From assembly GCA_900319525.1 (NCBI GenBank), contig ONOU01000008.1:1-64000 (forward strand): a stretch of 64,000 nt of DNA. Reading direction: 5' to 3'. The notes beneath the pieces were generated by a model. It was given only the letters and a program-made list of their open reading frames with translations, did not search any database and was not told where the DNA came from. The DNA comes from an uncultured Prevotellaceae bacterium. GTDB lineage: Bacteria; Bacteroidota; Bacteroidia; Bacteroidales; Muribaculaceae. The position numbers and the translations under genes are program-made. This document shows, one piece after another, positions 25,059-33,576 of this stretch; the first letter of the stretch is position 1, and the number at the start of each line of letters is the position of its first letter.

Positions 25059-27872
25059 ATGAACAAGAGCGAGAAACAGATTGCACAAGCCGCCCAACGC
25101 TTTGCCGAGCGCTGGCAGGGCAAGGGATATGAAAAAGGCGAGAGCCAGACCTTTTGGCTCGAGCTGTTGACCGAGGTCTTCGGCGTGAAGGAGCCCTCGA
25201 CGTTCATCACCTTTGAGGAACAGGTCAAGCTCGACGCCACCAACTTCATTGACGGGCACATCCCCTCGACGCGCGTGCTCATCGAGCAAAAGTCGCTGGG
25301 CAAGGACCTGCGCCAGCCCATCAAGCAGAGCGACGGCACCTACCTCACCCCCTTCCAGCAGGCCAAGCGCTATGTCACCAATCTGCCCGTGTCGATGCAT
25401 CCGCGCTGGATCGTGACGTGCAATTTCTCGACGTTTCTGGTCTATGACATGGAGAACCCCACGGGCGACCCGTTTGAGATACGCCTGGCCGACCTGGGCA
25501 AGGAGTATTACCGCCTGCGCTTCCTCGTCGAGACCGATGCCAGCCACCTGGAGCGTGAGATGCAGGTGTCGATGCAGGCCGGCGCCATCGTGGGCAAGCT
25601 CTATGACGCCCTGCTGGCCCAGTACCTCGACCCCACCAACGCCGAGTCGCTGCGGTCCTTGAACGTGCTGTGCGTCAGGCTCGTGTTCTGCCTCTACGGC
25701 GAGGACGCGGGCATCTTCGGGCCCCACGACATGTTTCATGACTACCTGGCGCGCTACGACATCATGGACATGCGCAATGCCCTCGTGCGCCTGTTCAAGA
25801 CGCTCGACACGCCGCTCGACGAGCGCGACCCCTACTTGCAGGACGACCTGGCGGCCTTCCCCTATGTGAACGGGGGCCTCTTTGGCGGCGACATCGAGAT
25901 TCCGCGCTTCAACGAGGAGATACGTGACCTGCTGCTCCATCACGCCTCGCTGGACTTTGACTGGAGCGAGATCTCGCCCACCATCTTCGGGGCGGTGTTC
26001 GAGAGCACCCTCAACCCCGAGACGCGGCGCAGCGGCGGCATGCACTACACCTCTATCGAGAACATCCACAAGGTCATCGACCCCTTGTTCCTCGACGACC
26101 TGCGCGGCGAGCTGGACAACATCCTGGCCGAGAAAGTGCCCAACAAGCGCCGTCGCCGCCTGCTCGACTACCAGGAGCGCCTGGCATCGCTCACCTTCCT
26201 GGACCCCGCCTGCGGCAGCGGCAACTTCCTCACCGAGACCTACCTGTCGCTGCGTCGCCTGGAGAACAGGCTCATCCGCTCGCTCTATGAGGGACAGGCC
26301 ATGTTTATCGGTGGCGAGTTCCAGAACCCCGTGCGCGTGAGCATCCACCAGTTCTACGGCATCGAGATCAACGACTTTGCCAAGACCGTCGCCACCACGG
26401 CCCTGTGGATCAGCGAGGCACAGATGCTGGCCGAGACCGAGCGCATCGTCGCCCGCGACATCGACTTCCTGCCGCTGAAGACCTACCCCAACATCGCCGA
26501 GGGCAACGCCCTGCGCATGGACTGGCGTAGCCTGTTCAATAAAACAACTGAATCATCTGAAATCTCTGAGCACAGCACCTGCTTGCCCGACTACATTATG
26601 GGCAACCCACCGTTCGTCGGCGCCAGGATGATGGAGCAGGGAGGTTCTCAGAAAAAAGACATTGAAGACCTCTTTGGAAAGATCAAGGACGTTCAAGATT
26701 TGGATTACGTGTGCGGATGGTATAAAAAAGCCGCTGAACTGATGCAGGGAACCCATATCAAAACAGGTTTTGTCTCCACCAACAGCATTTGCCAGGGGTC
26801 ACAAGTGCCCATCCTATGGAACGTGCTTTTCAATGATTTCCAACTCAATATCATTTTTGCTTACCAGACGTTCAAGTGGAACAGCGAAGCCAGCGAGAAA
26901 GCGGCCGTCCATTGCGTGATTGTTGGACTCTCATCCGACAACCCTAAGCAGAAGACGCTATTCACATCTGACGGCAAGGCCGTGACGGTCAGCAATATCA
27001 GTCCCTACCTGACCGAAGGGACTTCAACATTTGCAGTTTCTCAAAAAGAGCCACTATGCAATGTCCCGAAAATGAACTTTGGCAACCAGCCCCGAGACGG
27101 AGGTCACTTTATCCTCACCGATGACGAGAAAAATGAAATTCTGTCCATGGAACCGACTCTGGACAAATGGATACGCCCCTATGTGGGTTCTGAGGAGTTT
27201 ATTAAGGGGAAATCGAGATGGTGCTTGTGGCTGAGGGATGCCTCACCGATGGATATCAAGCAGAGCAAGACGCTATATGAGCGGGTGAACGCAGTGAGAG
27301 AGTTCCGACTGGCCTCTAAGGCCAAAACGACCCGTGGATATGCCAAGGTTCCCTTGTCTTTCGCTCAAGTCACCCAGCCCGAGGGCAAGGATTGCCTGTT
27401 AATACCTCGTGTTTCCTCAGAGCGTCGCGACTATGTCCCAGTTGGTTTTATTCGTGCAGGCATCGTGACATCTGATGCTGTACAAATAGTACCTGATGCA
27501 ACATTATATCATTTTGGCGTCATCACAAGCTGTGTGCACATGGCGTGGATGAGGACTGTATGCGGGCGATTGGAAATGCGGTACCGTTACAGCAAAGAAC
27601 AGGTTTACAATACATTCCCGTGGCCCCATGCCAACGACAGGCAGCGGGAGAGGATTGAGCAGACCGCACAAGCCATCCTGGATGCGAGGGCATTGTACCC
27701 CGACTCGTCGCTGGCCGACCTGTATGACCCGGTGACCATGCCGTCCGAACTGCTGAAGGCGCACCGCGACAACGACCGTGCCGTGATGGCCGCCTACGGC
27801 ATCCCCAGCACAATGAGCGAGAGTGAAATTGTCGCCCACCTGTTCGCCCTCTACACCGAGCTAACGCGCTGA
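25059..27872 (+). CDS. MmeI-like single-chain restriction-modification enzyme (type IIL/IIG)
   Basis: A 937-residue protein, close to the 919 of MmeI. An N-terminal PD-(D/E)xK nuclease has D65...E76-Q-K78 (FIDGHIPSTRVLIEQKS); a helical linker follows; the adenine methyltransferase has motif I DPACGSGNF (382-390) and motif IV NPPF (516-519). The C-terminal third carries the target-recognition region, ending with YSKEQVYNTFPWP and a helical tail. Such enzymes methylate one strand and cut about 20 bases away, guided by the same specificity domain. From about 26540 to 27600 the gene is visibly more AT-rich than its two ends, as expected of an exchanged specificity segment. No separate methyltransferase or endonuclease gene is next to it. 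Confidence 0.88.
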   Translation: MNKSEKQIAQAAQRFAERWQGKGYEKGESQTFWLELLTEVFGVKEPSTFITFEEQVKLDATNFIDGHIPSTRVLIEQKSLGKDLRQPIKQSDGTYLTPFQQAKRYVTNLPVSMHPRWIVTCNFSTFLVYDMENPTGDPFEIRLADLGKEYYRLRFLVETDASHLEREMQVSMQAGAIVGKLYDALLAQYLDPTNAESLRSLNVLCVRLVFCLYGEDAGIFGPHDMFHDYLARYDIMDMRNALVRLFKTLDTPLDERDPYLQDDLAAFPYVNGGLFGGDIEIPRFNEEIRDLLLHHASLDFDWSEISPTIFGAVFESTLNPETRRSGGMHYTSIENIHKVIDPLFLDDLRGELDNILAEKVPNKRRRRLLDYQERLASLTFLDPACGSGNFLTETYLSLRRLENRLIRSLYEGQAMFIGGEFQNPVRVSIHQFYGIEINDFAKTVATTALWISEAQMLAETERIVARDIDFLPLKTYPNIAEGNALRMDWRSLFNKTTESSEISEHSTCLPDYIMGNPPFVGARMMEQGGSQKKDIEDLFGKIKDVQDLDYVCGWYKKAAELMQGTHIKTGFVSTNSICQGSQVPILWNVLFNDFQLNIIFAYQTFKWNSEASEKAAVHCVIVGLSSDNPKQKTLFTSDGKAVTVSNISPYLTEGTSTFAVSQKEPLCNVPKMNFGNQPRDGGHFILTDDEKNEILSMEPTLDKWIRPYVGSEEFIKGKSRWCLWLRDASPMDIKQSKTLYERVNAVREFRLASKAKTTRGYAKVPLSFAQVTQPEGKDCLLIPRVSSERRDYVPVGFIRAGIVTSDAVQIVPDATLYHFGVITSCVHMAWMRTVCGRLEMRYRYSKEQVYNTFPWPHANDRQRERIEQTAQAILDARALYPDSSLADLYDPVTMPSELLKAHRDNDRAVMAAYGIPSTMSESEIVAHLFALYTELTR

Positions 27873-27903
27873 TTTCTAGCCTAGAATAACTTTTTTCACT
27901 TTT

Positions 27904-27945
27904 CACTTTTTTCATATTATATATATAATAAGTGAAAAAAATGAA
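27904..27945 (+). terminator. AT-rich palindrome after the MmeI-like gene
   Basis: The centre ATTATATATATAAT (27916-27929) is a perfect palindrome, extended by CACTTTTTT on the left and TGAAAAAA on the right after a small internal loop. It probably terminates the restriction gene. Confidence 0.5.
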
Positions 27946-28109
27946 AAGATGAAAAAAACCCTTGTCCGTGGGGAAAGTTTAGCAGGCCAGGAGGCCTGCC
28001 CGCCTGACATAGCAAGCCCCCTCGCATAAGGCCGCCATAAAAGCATTGATTTCAATGTGTTTATGCACCCTTGGCGATTTTTTCCCCGGACACCAATAAT
28101 TTTAATTTA

Positions 28110-28176
28110 AAAATTTGAATAATTTCCCGTGCGATAGCACGGTTATATTTCCGAGCCGCAATGATGACACAGCCTC
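28110..28176 (+). repeat. 67-bp repeat, copy 1
   Basis: This 67-base sequence recurs exactly at 45174-45240 in the same orientation. It contains the small hairpin CCGTGC-gata-GCACGG (28127-28142). Both copies lie just downstream of an acquired-looking locus (here the restriction enzyme). Confidence 0.8.
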
Positions 28177-28301
28177 AAATTTCTTTGCGCCTTAGCGTCT
28201 TAGCGTGAGATGTGGGGGGAAAAGCGCTGATAAAAGATGGGATTGTGGTTAAATTTGGTCAAATATCGTGGGCTGGAACGGTAATATTGAAATATTTAGA
28301 G

Positions 28302-28309
28302 TACCTTTG
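28302..28309 (+). promoter_or_regulatory. -7 box for the DUF2723 gene
   Basis: TACCTTTG matches TAnnTTTG, giving a leader of about 50 bases to the ATG at 28368. Confidence 0.5.
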
Positions 28310-28367
28310 CCGTTTGGTAGAAAACAAATACAACGAAATACAACTAATTGACAAGACAAGAGAAACG

Positions 28368-31300
28368 ATGAAGAAGTACAACCTCATCAACAACACGCTG
28401 GGATGGCTCCTGTTTGTGGTGGCGGCGGCGACCTATCTGCTGACCATCGAGCCGACAGCCAGCTTCTGGGACTGCCCGGAATTTATCGCTCAAAGTTTTA
28501 AGACAGAAATCGGCCACCCGCCCGGCAACCCGATCTTTATCCTTGCCGCCAACTTTGCGAGCAAGTTTGCCGGTGGTGACGTGATGGCCGTGGCCAAGTG
28601 TGTGAACGCGATGTCGGCGATCTTCAGTGCGCTGACGATCCTGCTGCTGTTCTGGTCCATCACCCACCTGGTGAAGAAACTCGTCGTCACCGACGGCGAG
28701 GAGGACAAGATGACGCTGGCCCAGTACCTGGTGGTGATGGGTAGCGGCATCTGCGGTGCGCTGGCCTACACGTGGAGCGACACCTTCTGGTACAGTGCCG
28801 TCGAGGCCGAGGTGTATGCCTTCTCGTCGTTCTGCACCGCGCTGGTGTTCTGGCTCATCCTCAAGTGGGAGAACCGTGCCCACCTGGACGGCAGTGACCG
28901 CTGGATAGTGCTGATTGCCTACGTCTTTGGCGTGTCGCTGGGCGTGCACCTGCTGAACCTGCTGTGCATCCCTGCCATCTCGCTGGTGTTCTACTACCGC
29001 CAGTGCCGCCTTGCCGGCAAGGACTCGACGTTGAAGGGCTCGTGCCTGACGCTGCTCGTGTCGTTTGTCGTGGTGGGACTGATCCTCTACGGCCTGGAAC
29101 CGGGCTTTGTGGAGTGGGGACAGAAGTTTGACCTCTTCTTTGTCAACACGCTGGGCATGTCGTTCAACTCGGGCGTGCTGGCCTATGCCATCGTGCTGCT
29201 GGCCGTGCTGGCCTGGTCGCTGTGGGAGCTCTACAGCAACAAGAGCCCGCTGCGCATCAAGCTGTCGTTTGCCCTGGCCATCGTGCTGTCGGGCATGCTG
29301 CTGATGGGTGACAGCCTGCTCATCCCGCTGGTGCTCGTCGTAGCCCTGTGCGTGTATCTGTTCAAGTTCTGCAAGAGCATTCCCGTGCGCGTGTTCACCA
29401 ACATCGTGACCTCGGTGCTGGTGATTTTCATCGGCTTCAGCTGCTATGCGCTCATCTTGATCCGCAGCTCGCAGAACACGCCGCTGGACGAGAACTCGCC
29501 CAACAACACCTTTGCCCTGGCCAAGTACCTGAGCCGTGAGCAGTATGGCGAGACGCCGCTGCTGTATGGCCGCACGCTCTATAGCGACATCATGTACCAG
29601 GATACCGGCAACGGCACCATGGCGCCCGCCACCAAGGAGGGTCCCATGCAGTATGCCCCGCAGGTGAAGAATACCCCCGACGATCCCGACCGCTACAAGG
29701 AGCTGGGTCCCAAGCAGATCTACCGCTACAGCCCCGAGCAGAACATGCTGTTCCCGCGCATCCATGACGACAAGCACGAGCGCGAGTATGTCGAGTGGCT
29801 GGGCATGCAGGGCGAGCAAGTCGAGGCGACCACACAGCTCGACGGTGACGGCAATCCCACACGCCGTGAGACCAAGATGAAGCCCACGATGATGGAGAAC
29901 CTGCGCTTCTTTGTCGATTATCAGTTGAATTACATGTACTGGCGCTACTTCATGTGGAACTTTGCCGGCCGCCAGAACGACATCCAGGGCATGGGCGAGA
30001 TCACCCATGGCAACTGGATCTCGGGCTTCTCGTTTATCGACAATCCGCGCCTAGGCGACCAGAGCCTGCTGCCCGACGACCTGGGCAAGGGCAACAAGGG
30101 CCACAACGTGTTCTACCTGCTGCCGCTGCTGATGGGTATCATCGGCCTGTTGTGGCAGGCCTACCGTGGCCGTCGCGGCATCGAGCAGTTCTGGGTAGTG
30201 TTCTTCCTGTTCTTCATGACGGGTATCGCCATCGTGCTCTACCTGAACCAGACGCCTAACCAGCCCCGCGAGCGTGACTATGCCTACGCTGGCTCGTTCT
30301 ATGCCTTCTGCATCTGGGTCGGCATGGGCGTCGCCGGCTTGTGGAGCCTGGTGATGTGGGCCATGAAGAAGAAAGGCAAAAAGGAGGCTAAGGAGGGCGA
30401 AGCAGCCCTGGCCAGCGGCAACCGCGGCGGTGTGGCCACCGCAGTAGCCGCCGTGGCAGCCCTCATCGGCATCATCGTGCCGTTGCAGATGGTGAGCCAG
30501 ACGTGGGACGACCACGACCGCAGCGGACGCACGGCAGCGCGCGACTTTGGCCGCAACTACCTGTCGAGCGTGGCCCCCAACGGCGTGATCTTCTGTAACG
30601 GTGACAACGACACCTTCCCGCTGTGGTACCTGCAGGAGGTGGAGGGTTACCGCACCGACGTGCGTGCCGTGAACCTGAGCTACCTGGCCACCGACTGGTA
30701 CATCAGCCAGATGCAGCGTGCCGCCTATGAGTCGGCCCCGCTGCCCATGCAGGCCGGCAAGGACACCTACGCCTATGACGACCGCCAGTTCAACTACTTC
30801 ATGCAACCCGACGAAACGCCCACCGAGGCGCTCAAGTCGATTGCCGCGGTCTATAGTCCCGACAGCAAGAACAACCCCTACGGCATCAACGAGATACGCT
30901 ATCCCAAGGTTTATATGCCCGTGAACGCCGACCAGGCCATCAAGGCCGGCGTGGTGCGTGAGGAGTACCGCGACCAGATCCAGGAGTCGATCAACCTGGA
31001 CCTGCAGCGCATGGGCTCGGGCTTGACGTCCAGCCAGATGATGTCGCTGGACATCATCGCCAGCAGCATCGCTCAGGGCTGGAACCGCCCGTGCTACTTT
31101 GCCATGACCGTTCCCAGCAGCTATTATCTGGGACTGGATCCCTACCTGCGCTTGACCGGTCTGGCCTATCAGGTGAGCCCGCTCATCAACGCCAACGGCG
31201 ATGCCGGTGTCTCGACCGACGTGATGTATGACAACGTGGTGAACAAGTTCCGCTGGGGCGGCCTCGACACGGCCAAGCCCGGCCACCTGTATCTCGACGA

Positions 31301-31928
31301 GACCGTGAGCCGCATGGTAACCACGATGCGCAGCGCCCTGCTTGACCTGGCCACCAGCCTGGTCAACGAGGGAACCCTCGCCCGCGAGGGCCAGCATCCC
31401 ATCCCCGCAGGAATGACTGCCGAGCAATATTCGGCCGACCGCTACAAGAAGGCGCGCACCATCCTGGACCTGATGCTAGAGAAACTGCCCACGAGCATCT
31501 GCCCGTTTGCCGTACAGATGGGTGAGCAGGTATCCAACGTCTATTACACCCTGGGCAAAGCCAGCGGTGACAACACCTGCATCGAGAAGTCCAACAAGAT
31601 TCTGGAAGACGAGATCATGCACTGGGGCAGCTACATGCGCTTCTACCAGTCGCTCGACGCCGACCAATACTCCCGCCTGACGGCCAGCGACAAGTTCATC
31701 GACCAGCAGTACATGATCTTCATGCTGCACGACTACTTCCGCCAGTGTGGCGAGAAGAAATATACTGCCATGATGGAGAAGCTCAGCCGTGCCGGCGTGA
31801 ATGTCGAGCGCCTGCAAGCCTACCAGAAGGCCTATGAGCAGGCATTGCTCCAGCAACAGCAGCAACAAGAGCAGCCCGAGCCGGAGCAGGAGTCGTCGAT
31901 CAGCCTGGACGAGGCCCTGGGCAACTGA
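28368..31928 (+). CDS. DUF2723 membrane protein (GT117/TMEM260-like)
   Basis: A 1186-residue membrane protein. The N-terminal 480 residues hold about ten membrane helices and the family hallmark ASFWDCPEFI (D35, E38), in the position of the catalytic acid of GT-C mannosyltransferases; DUF2723 includes the human O-mannosyltransferase TMEM260. A second membrane block with the conserved NQPRERDYAYAGSFYAFCIW lies near 690, followed by a soluble domain containing CNGDNDTFPLWYLQ and a helical tail ending in a glutamine/glutamate-rich run. In Bacteroidota such proteins may transfer sugar to exported proteins. Start 28368 is the first ATG after the promoter. A deacetylase gene follows after 28 bases. 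Confidence 0.87.
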   Translation: MKKYNLINNTLGWLLFVVAAATYLLTIEPTASFWDCPEFIAQSFKTEIGHPPGNPIFILAANFASKFAGGDVMAVAKCVNAMSAIFSALTILLLFWSITHLVKKLVVTDGEEDKMTLAQYLVVMGSGICGALAYTWSDTFWYSAVEAEVYAFSSFCTALVFWLILKWENRAHLDGSDRWIVLIAYVFGVSLGVHLLNLLCIPAISLVFYYRQCRLAGKDSTLKGSCLTLLVSFVVVGLILYGLEPGFVEWGQKFDLFFVNTLGMSFNSGVLAYAIVLLAVLAWSLWELYSNKSPLRIKLSFALAIVLSGMLLMGDSLLIPLVLVVALCVYLFKFCKSIPVRVFTNIVTSVLVIFIGFSCYALILIRSSQNTPLDENSPNNTFALAKYLSREQYGETPLLYGRTLYSDIMYQDTGNGTMAPATKEGPMQYAPQVKNTPDDPDRYKELGPKQIYRYSPEQNMLFPRIHDDKHEREYVEWLGMQGEQVEATTQLDGDGNPTRRETKMKPTMMENLRFFVDYQLNYMYWRYFMWNFAGRQNDIQGMGEITHGNWISGFSFIDNPRLGDQSLLPDDLGKGNKGHNVFYLLPLLMGIIGLLWQAYRGRRGIEQFWVVFFLFFMTGIAIVLYLNQTPNQPRERDYAYAGSFYAFCIWVGMGVAGLWSLVMWAMKKKGKKEAKEGEAALASGNRGGVATAVAAVAALIGIIVPLQMVSQTWDDHDRSGRTAARDFGRNYLSSVAPNGVIFCNGDNDTFPLWYLQEVEGYRTDVRAVNLSYLATDWYISQMQRAAYESAPLPMQAGKDTYAYDDRQFNYFMQPDETPTEALKSIAAVYSPDSKNNPYGINEIRYPKVYMPVNADQAIKAGVVREEYRDQIQESINLDLQRMGSGLTSSQMMSLDIIASSIAQGWNRPCYFAMTVPSSYYLGLDPYLRLTGLAYQVSPLINANGDAGVSTDVMYDNVVNKFRWGGLDTAKPGHLYLDETVSRMVTTMRSALLDLATSLVNEGTLAREGQHPIPAGMTAEQYSADRYKKARTILDLMLEKLPTSICPFAVQMGEQVSNVYYTLGKASGDNTCIEKSNKILEDEIMHWGSYMRFYQSLDADQYSRLTASDKFIDQQYMIFMLHDYFRQCGEKKYTAMMEKLSRAGVNVERLQAYQKAYEQALLQQQQQQEQPEPEQESSISLDEALGN

Positions 31929-31956
31929 TGTTCAACCCACACAACCCGCACTTGCC

Positions 31957-32574
31957 GTGTTAGTTGAACGTCCGCCGCTCATCTATCGAATGATATTTCC
32001 CGAGACCGTGTGGCGCATCCACAAGCGCGACCACACGGTCTATTTGACCTTTGACGACGGGCCCATCCCCGAGGTCACGCCGTGGGTGCTCGACACGCTC
32101 GACCGCTATGGCGTGAAAGCCACCTTCTTTATGGTGGGCGAGAATGTGGAGCGGCATCCCGAGCTGCTCGAGGAGGTGCGCCGCCGTGGCCACAGCGTGG
32201 GCAACCACACGATGAGCCACCTGCAAGGCGCCCACGTGGGCACCAAGCACTACCTACACAATGTATTCAGGGCCAATGAGTTGATTGGCTCTACGTTATT
32301 CCGCCCACCGCATGGATTGCTGCGCTGGGGACAGAGCAAGGTACTGCGCTCGCGGTTTGCCATCATCATGTATGACCTGGTCACGCGTGACTACAGCCGC
32401 AAGCTCACGGGCGAGCAGGTGCTGAACAATGTCAAGCGCTATGCCCGCAACGGCTCGATCATCGTCTTTCACGACTCGTTGAAGGCCGAGAAGAACATGA
32501 AATATGCCCTGCCGCGAGCCATCGAGTGGCTGCAGAGCAAGGGCTATAAATTCGATGCCATCCCCGAACTGTGA
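31957..32574 (+). CDS. Polysaccharide deacetylase (NodB fold)
   Basis: A 205-residue protein with the NodB homology domain: TFDDGP holds the catalytic base and metal aspartates, GNHTMSH the metal histidines, FRPPHG the third motif and IVFHDS the catalytic histidine motif. It would remove N- or O-acetyl groups from a surface or cell-wall polysaccharide. There is no signal peptide, so its location is unclear. The GTG at 31957 is preferred because it yields MLVERPPLIYRMIFPE, the usual opening of Bacteroidales homologues; the ATG at 31990 would cut this off. It lies 28 bases after DUF2723 and overlaps queG by 20 bases. Confidence 0.85.
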   Translation: MLVERPPLIYRMIFPETVWRIHKRDHTVYLTFDDGPIPEVTPWVLDTLDRYGVKATFFMVGENVERHPELLEEVRRRGHSVGNHTMSHLQGAHVGTKHYLHNVFRANELIGSTLFRPPHGLLRWGQSKVLRSRFAIIMYDLVTRDYSRKLTGEQVLNNVKRYARNGSIIVFHDSLKAEKNMKYALPRAIEWLQSKGYKFDAIPEL

Positions 32575-33499
32575 CATACCGTCGATAATCAAATCCCAGG
32601 CTGCGAGTCTGGGATTTGACGCATGTGGCTTTGCTGCCGCCACCCCCGTCGATGACGAGGCAGTGGCACGTTACGACCGCTGGGTAGAGCAGGGCCATCA
32701 CGGCTGCATGCTGTGGGCTGCGGGGCATCGTGACCTGCGCCGCGACCCGTCGATGCTGCTCGAGGGGGCCCAGACGGTCATCTCGCTGGCGATGAACTAT
32801 TATCCGTCCCGTTTCCAGCCCTCAAGCGCATTGCGTGTCGCCTATTACGCCTACGGCCGCGACTACCATGAGGTCTTGCGGGAGCGATTGACCCAAATGG
32901 CCCGTTTCATCGAGGAATTGACCCATTGCACGACCCGCCCGTGCGTCGATTCGGCACCCATTCGCGAGCGCTACTGGGCCCAGCAGGCAGGCATCGGATT
33001 CGTGGGTCACAACAACTGCCTGATCCTGCCCGGCAAGGGGTCCTTCTACTTCCTGGGCGAGATTGTCACGACGGCCCAACTGCCGCCCGACGAGCCCTGC
33101 ACGATGACCTGCGGCGACTGCGGCAAGTGTGTTGAGGCGTGTCCGTCGGGGGCCTTGGATTCCCAGGGCGCGGTCGATGCCTCGCGCTGCCTGTCGTGCC
33201 TGCTCATCGAGAACCACGACGAGCAATTGCCCGACTGGGTGGGTAACGTCATCGGCAACAGGGTTGTGGGCTGTGACGAGTGCCAGCTGTGTTGTCCCCA
33301 CAATGCCCATGCCGTGGCGACCACGATCGAGGACTTTGCCCCGACCCTGGCGGTGATGACGCTCACACGCGAGCGCATCGAGGCGATGACATCGGGCGAA
33401 TTCAAGCGCACCTTTGCCCACAGCGCCATTTCCCGCCTGCGTTACAAGACCCTGCGCCGCAACGCAGAGCTTGTGCAGCAGGGCGATGATTGCCAATAA
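32555..33499 (+). CDS. queG: Epoxyqueuosine reductase
   Basis: A 314-residue cobalamin- and iron-sulfur-dependent enzyme for the last step of queuosine synthesis in tRNA. The two [4Fe-4S] clusters are shown by CGDCGKCVEACPSGAL and CLSCLLIENHDE with CDECQLCCPHN; the active-site VDSAPIRERYWA and GFVGHNNCLI are intact. It lacks the C-terminal HEAT domain of longer QueG proteins, as is common in Bacteroidota. The ATG at 32555 overlaps the deacetylase gene by 20 bases. Confidence 0.92.
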   Translation: MPSPNCDIPSIIKSQAASLGFDACGFAAATPVDDEAVARYDRWVEQGHHGCMLWAAGHRDLRRDPSMLLEGAQTVISLAMNYYPSRFQPSSALRVAYYAYGRDYHEVLRERLTQMARFIEELTHCTTRPCVDSAPIRERYWAQQAGIGFVGHNNCLILPGKGSFYFLGEIVTTAQLPPDEPCTMTCGDCGKCVEACPSGALDSQGAVDASRCLSCLLIENHDEQLPDWVGNVIGNRVVGCDECQLCCPHNAHAVATTIEDFAPTLAVMTLTRERIEAMTSGEFKRTFAHSAISRLRYKTLRRNAELVQQGDDCQ

Positions 33500-33534
33500 T
33501 TGATGAGGTGTGCCAGTTTCTTGAAAATTTGTTG

Positions 33535-33542
33535 TATTTTTG
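33535..33542 (+). promoter_or_regulatory. -7 box for cstA
   Basis: TATTTTTG matches TAnnTTTG; leader of about 28 bases to the ATG at 33577. Confidence 0.5.
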
Positions 33543-33576
33543 TGCGACAATAAAAAAATAGAATTATTCATTCATT

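Larger units (their letters stand above)
27873..28301. other. Intergenic region with several hairpins
   Basis: No gene is seen between the MmeI-like gene and the DUF2723 gene. It contains an AT-rich palindrome (27904-27945), a GC-rich hairpin GCAGGCC-agga-GGCCTGC (27982-27999), the 67-bp repeat at 28110-28176, and a leader sequence with TTAGCGTCTTAGCGTGAG near 28190. Confidence 0.5.

Noticed and set aside
24990-26348. 452-codon minus-strand frame opposite the MmeI-like gene
   Set aside because: It is antisense to conserved nuclease and methyltransferase motifs and shows no recognisable protein pattern.
28344-30008. Long minus-strand open frame of 554 codons opposite the DUF2723 gene
   Set aside because: Its composition is that of a GC-rich shadow frame (rich in His, Gln and Arg with no domain), and the plus-strand gene explains the region fully.
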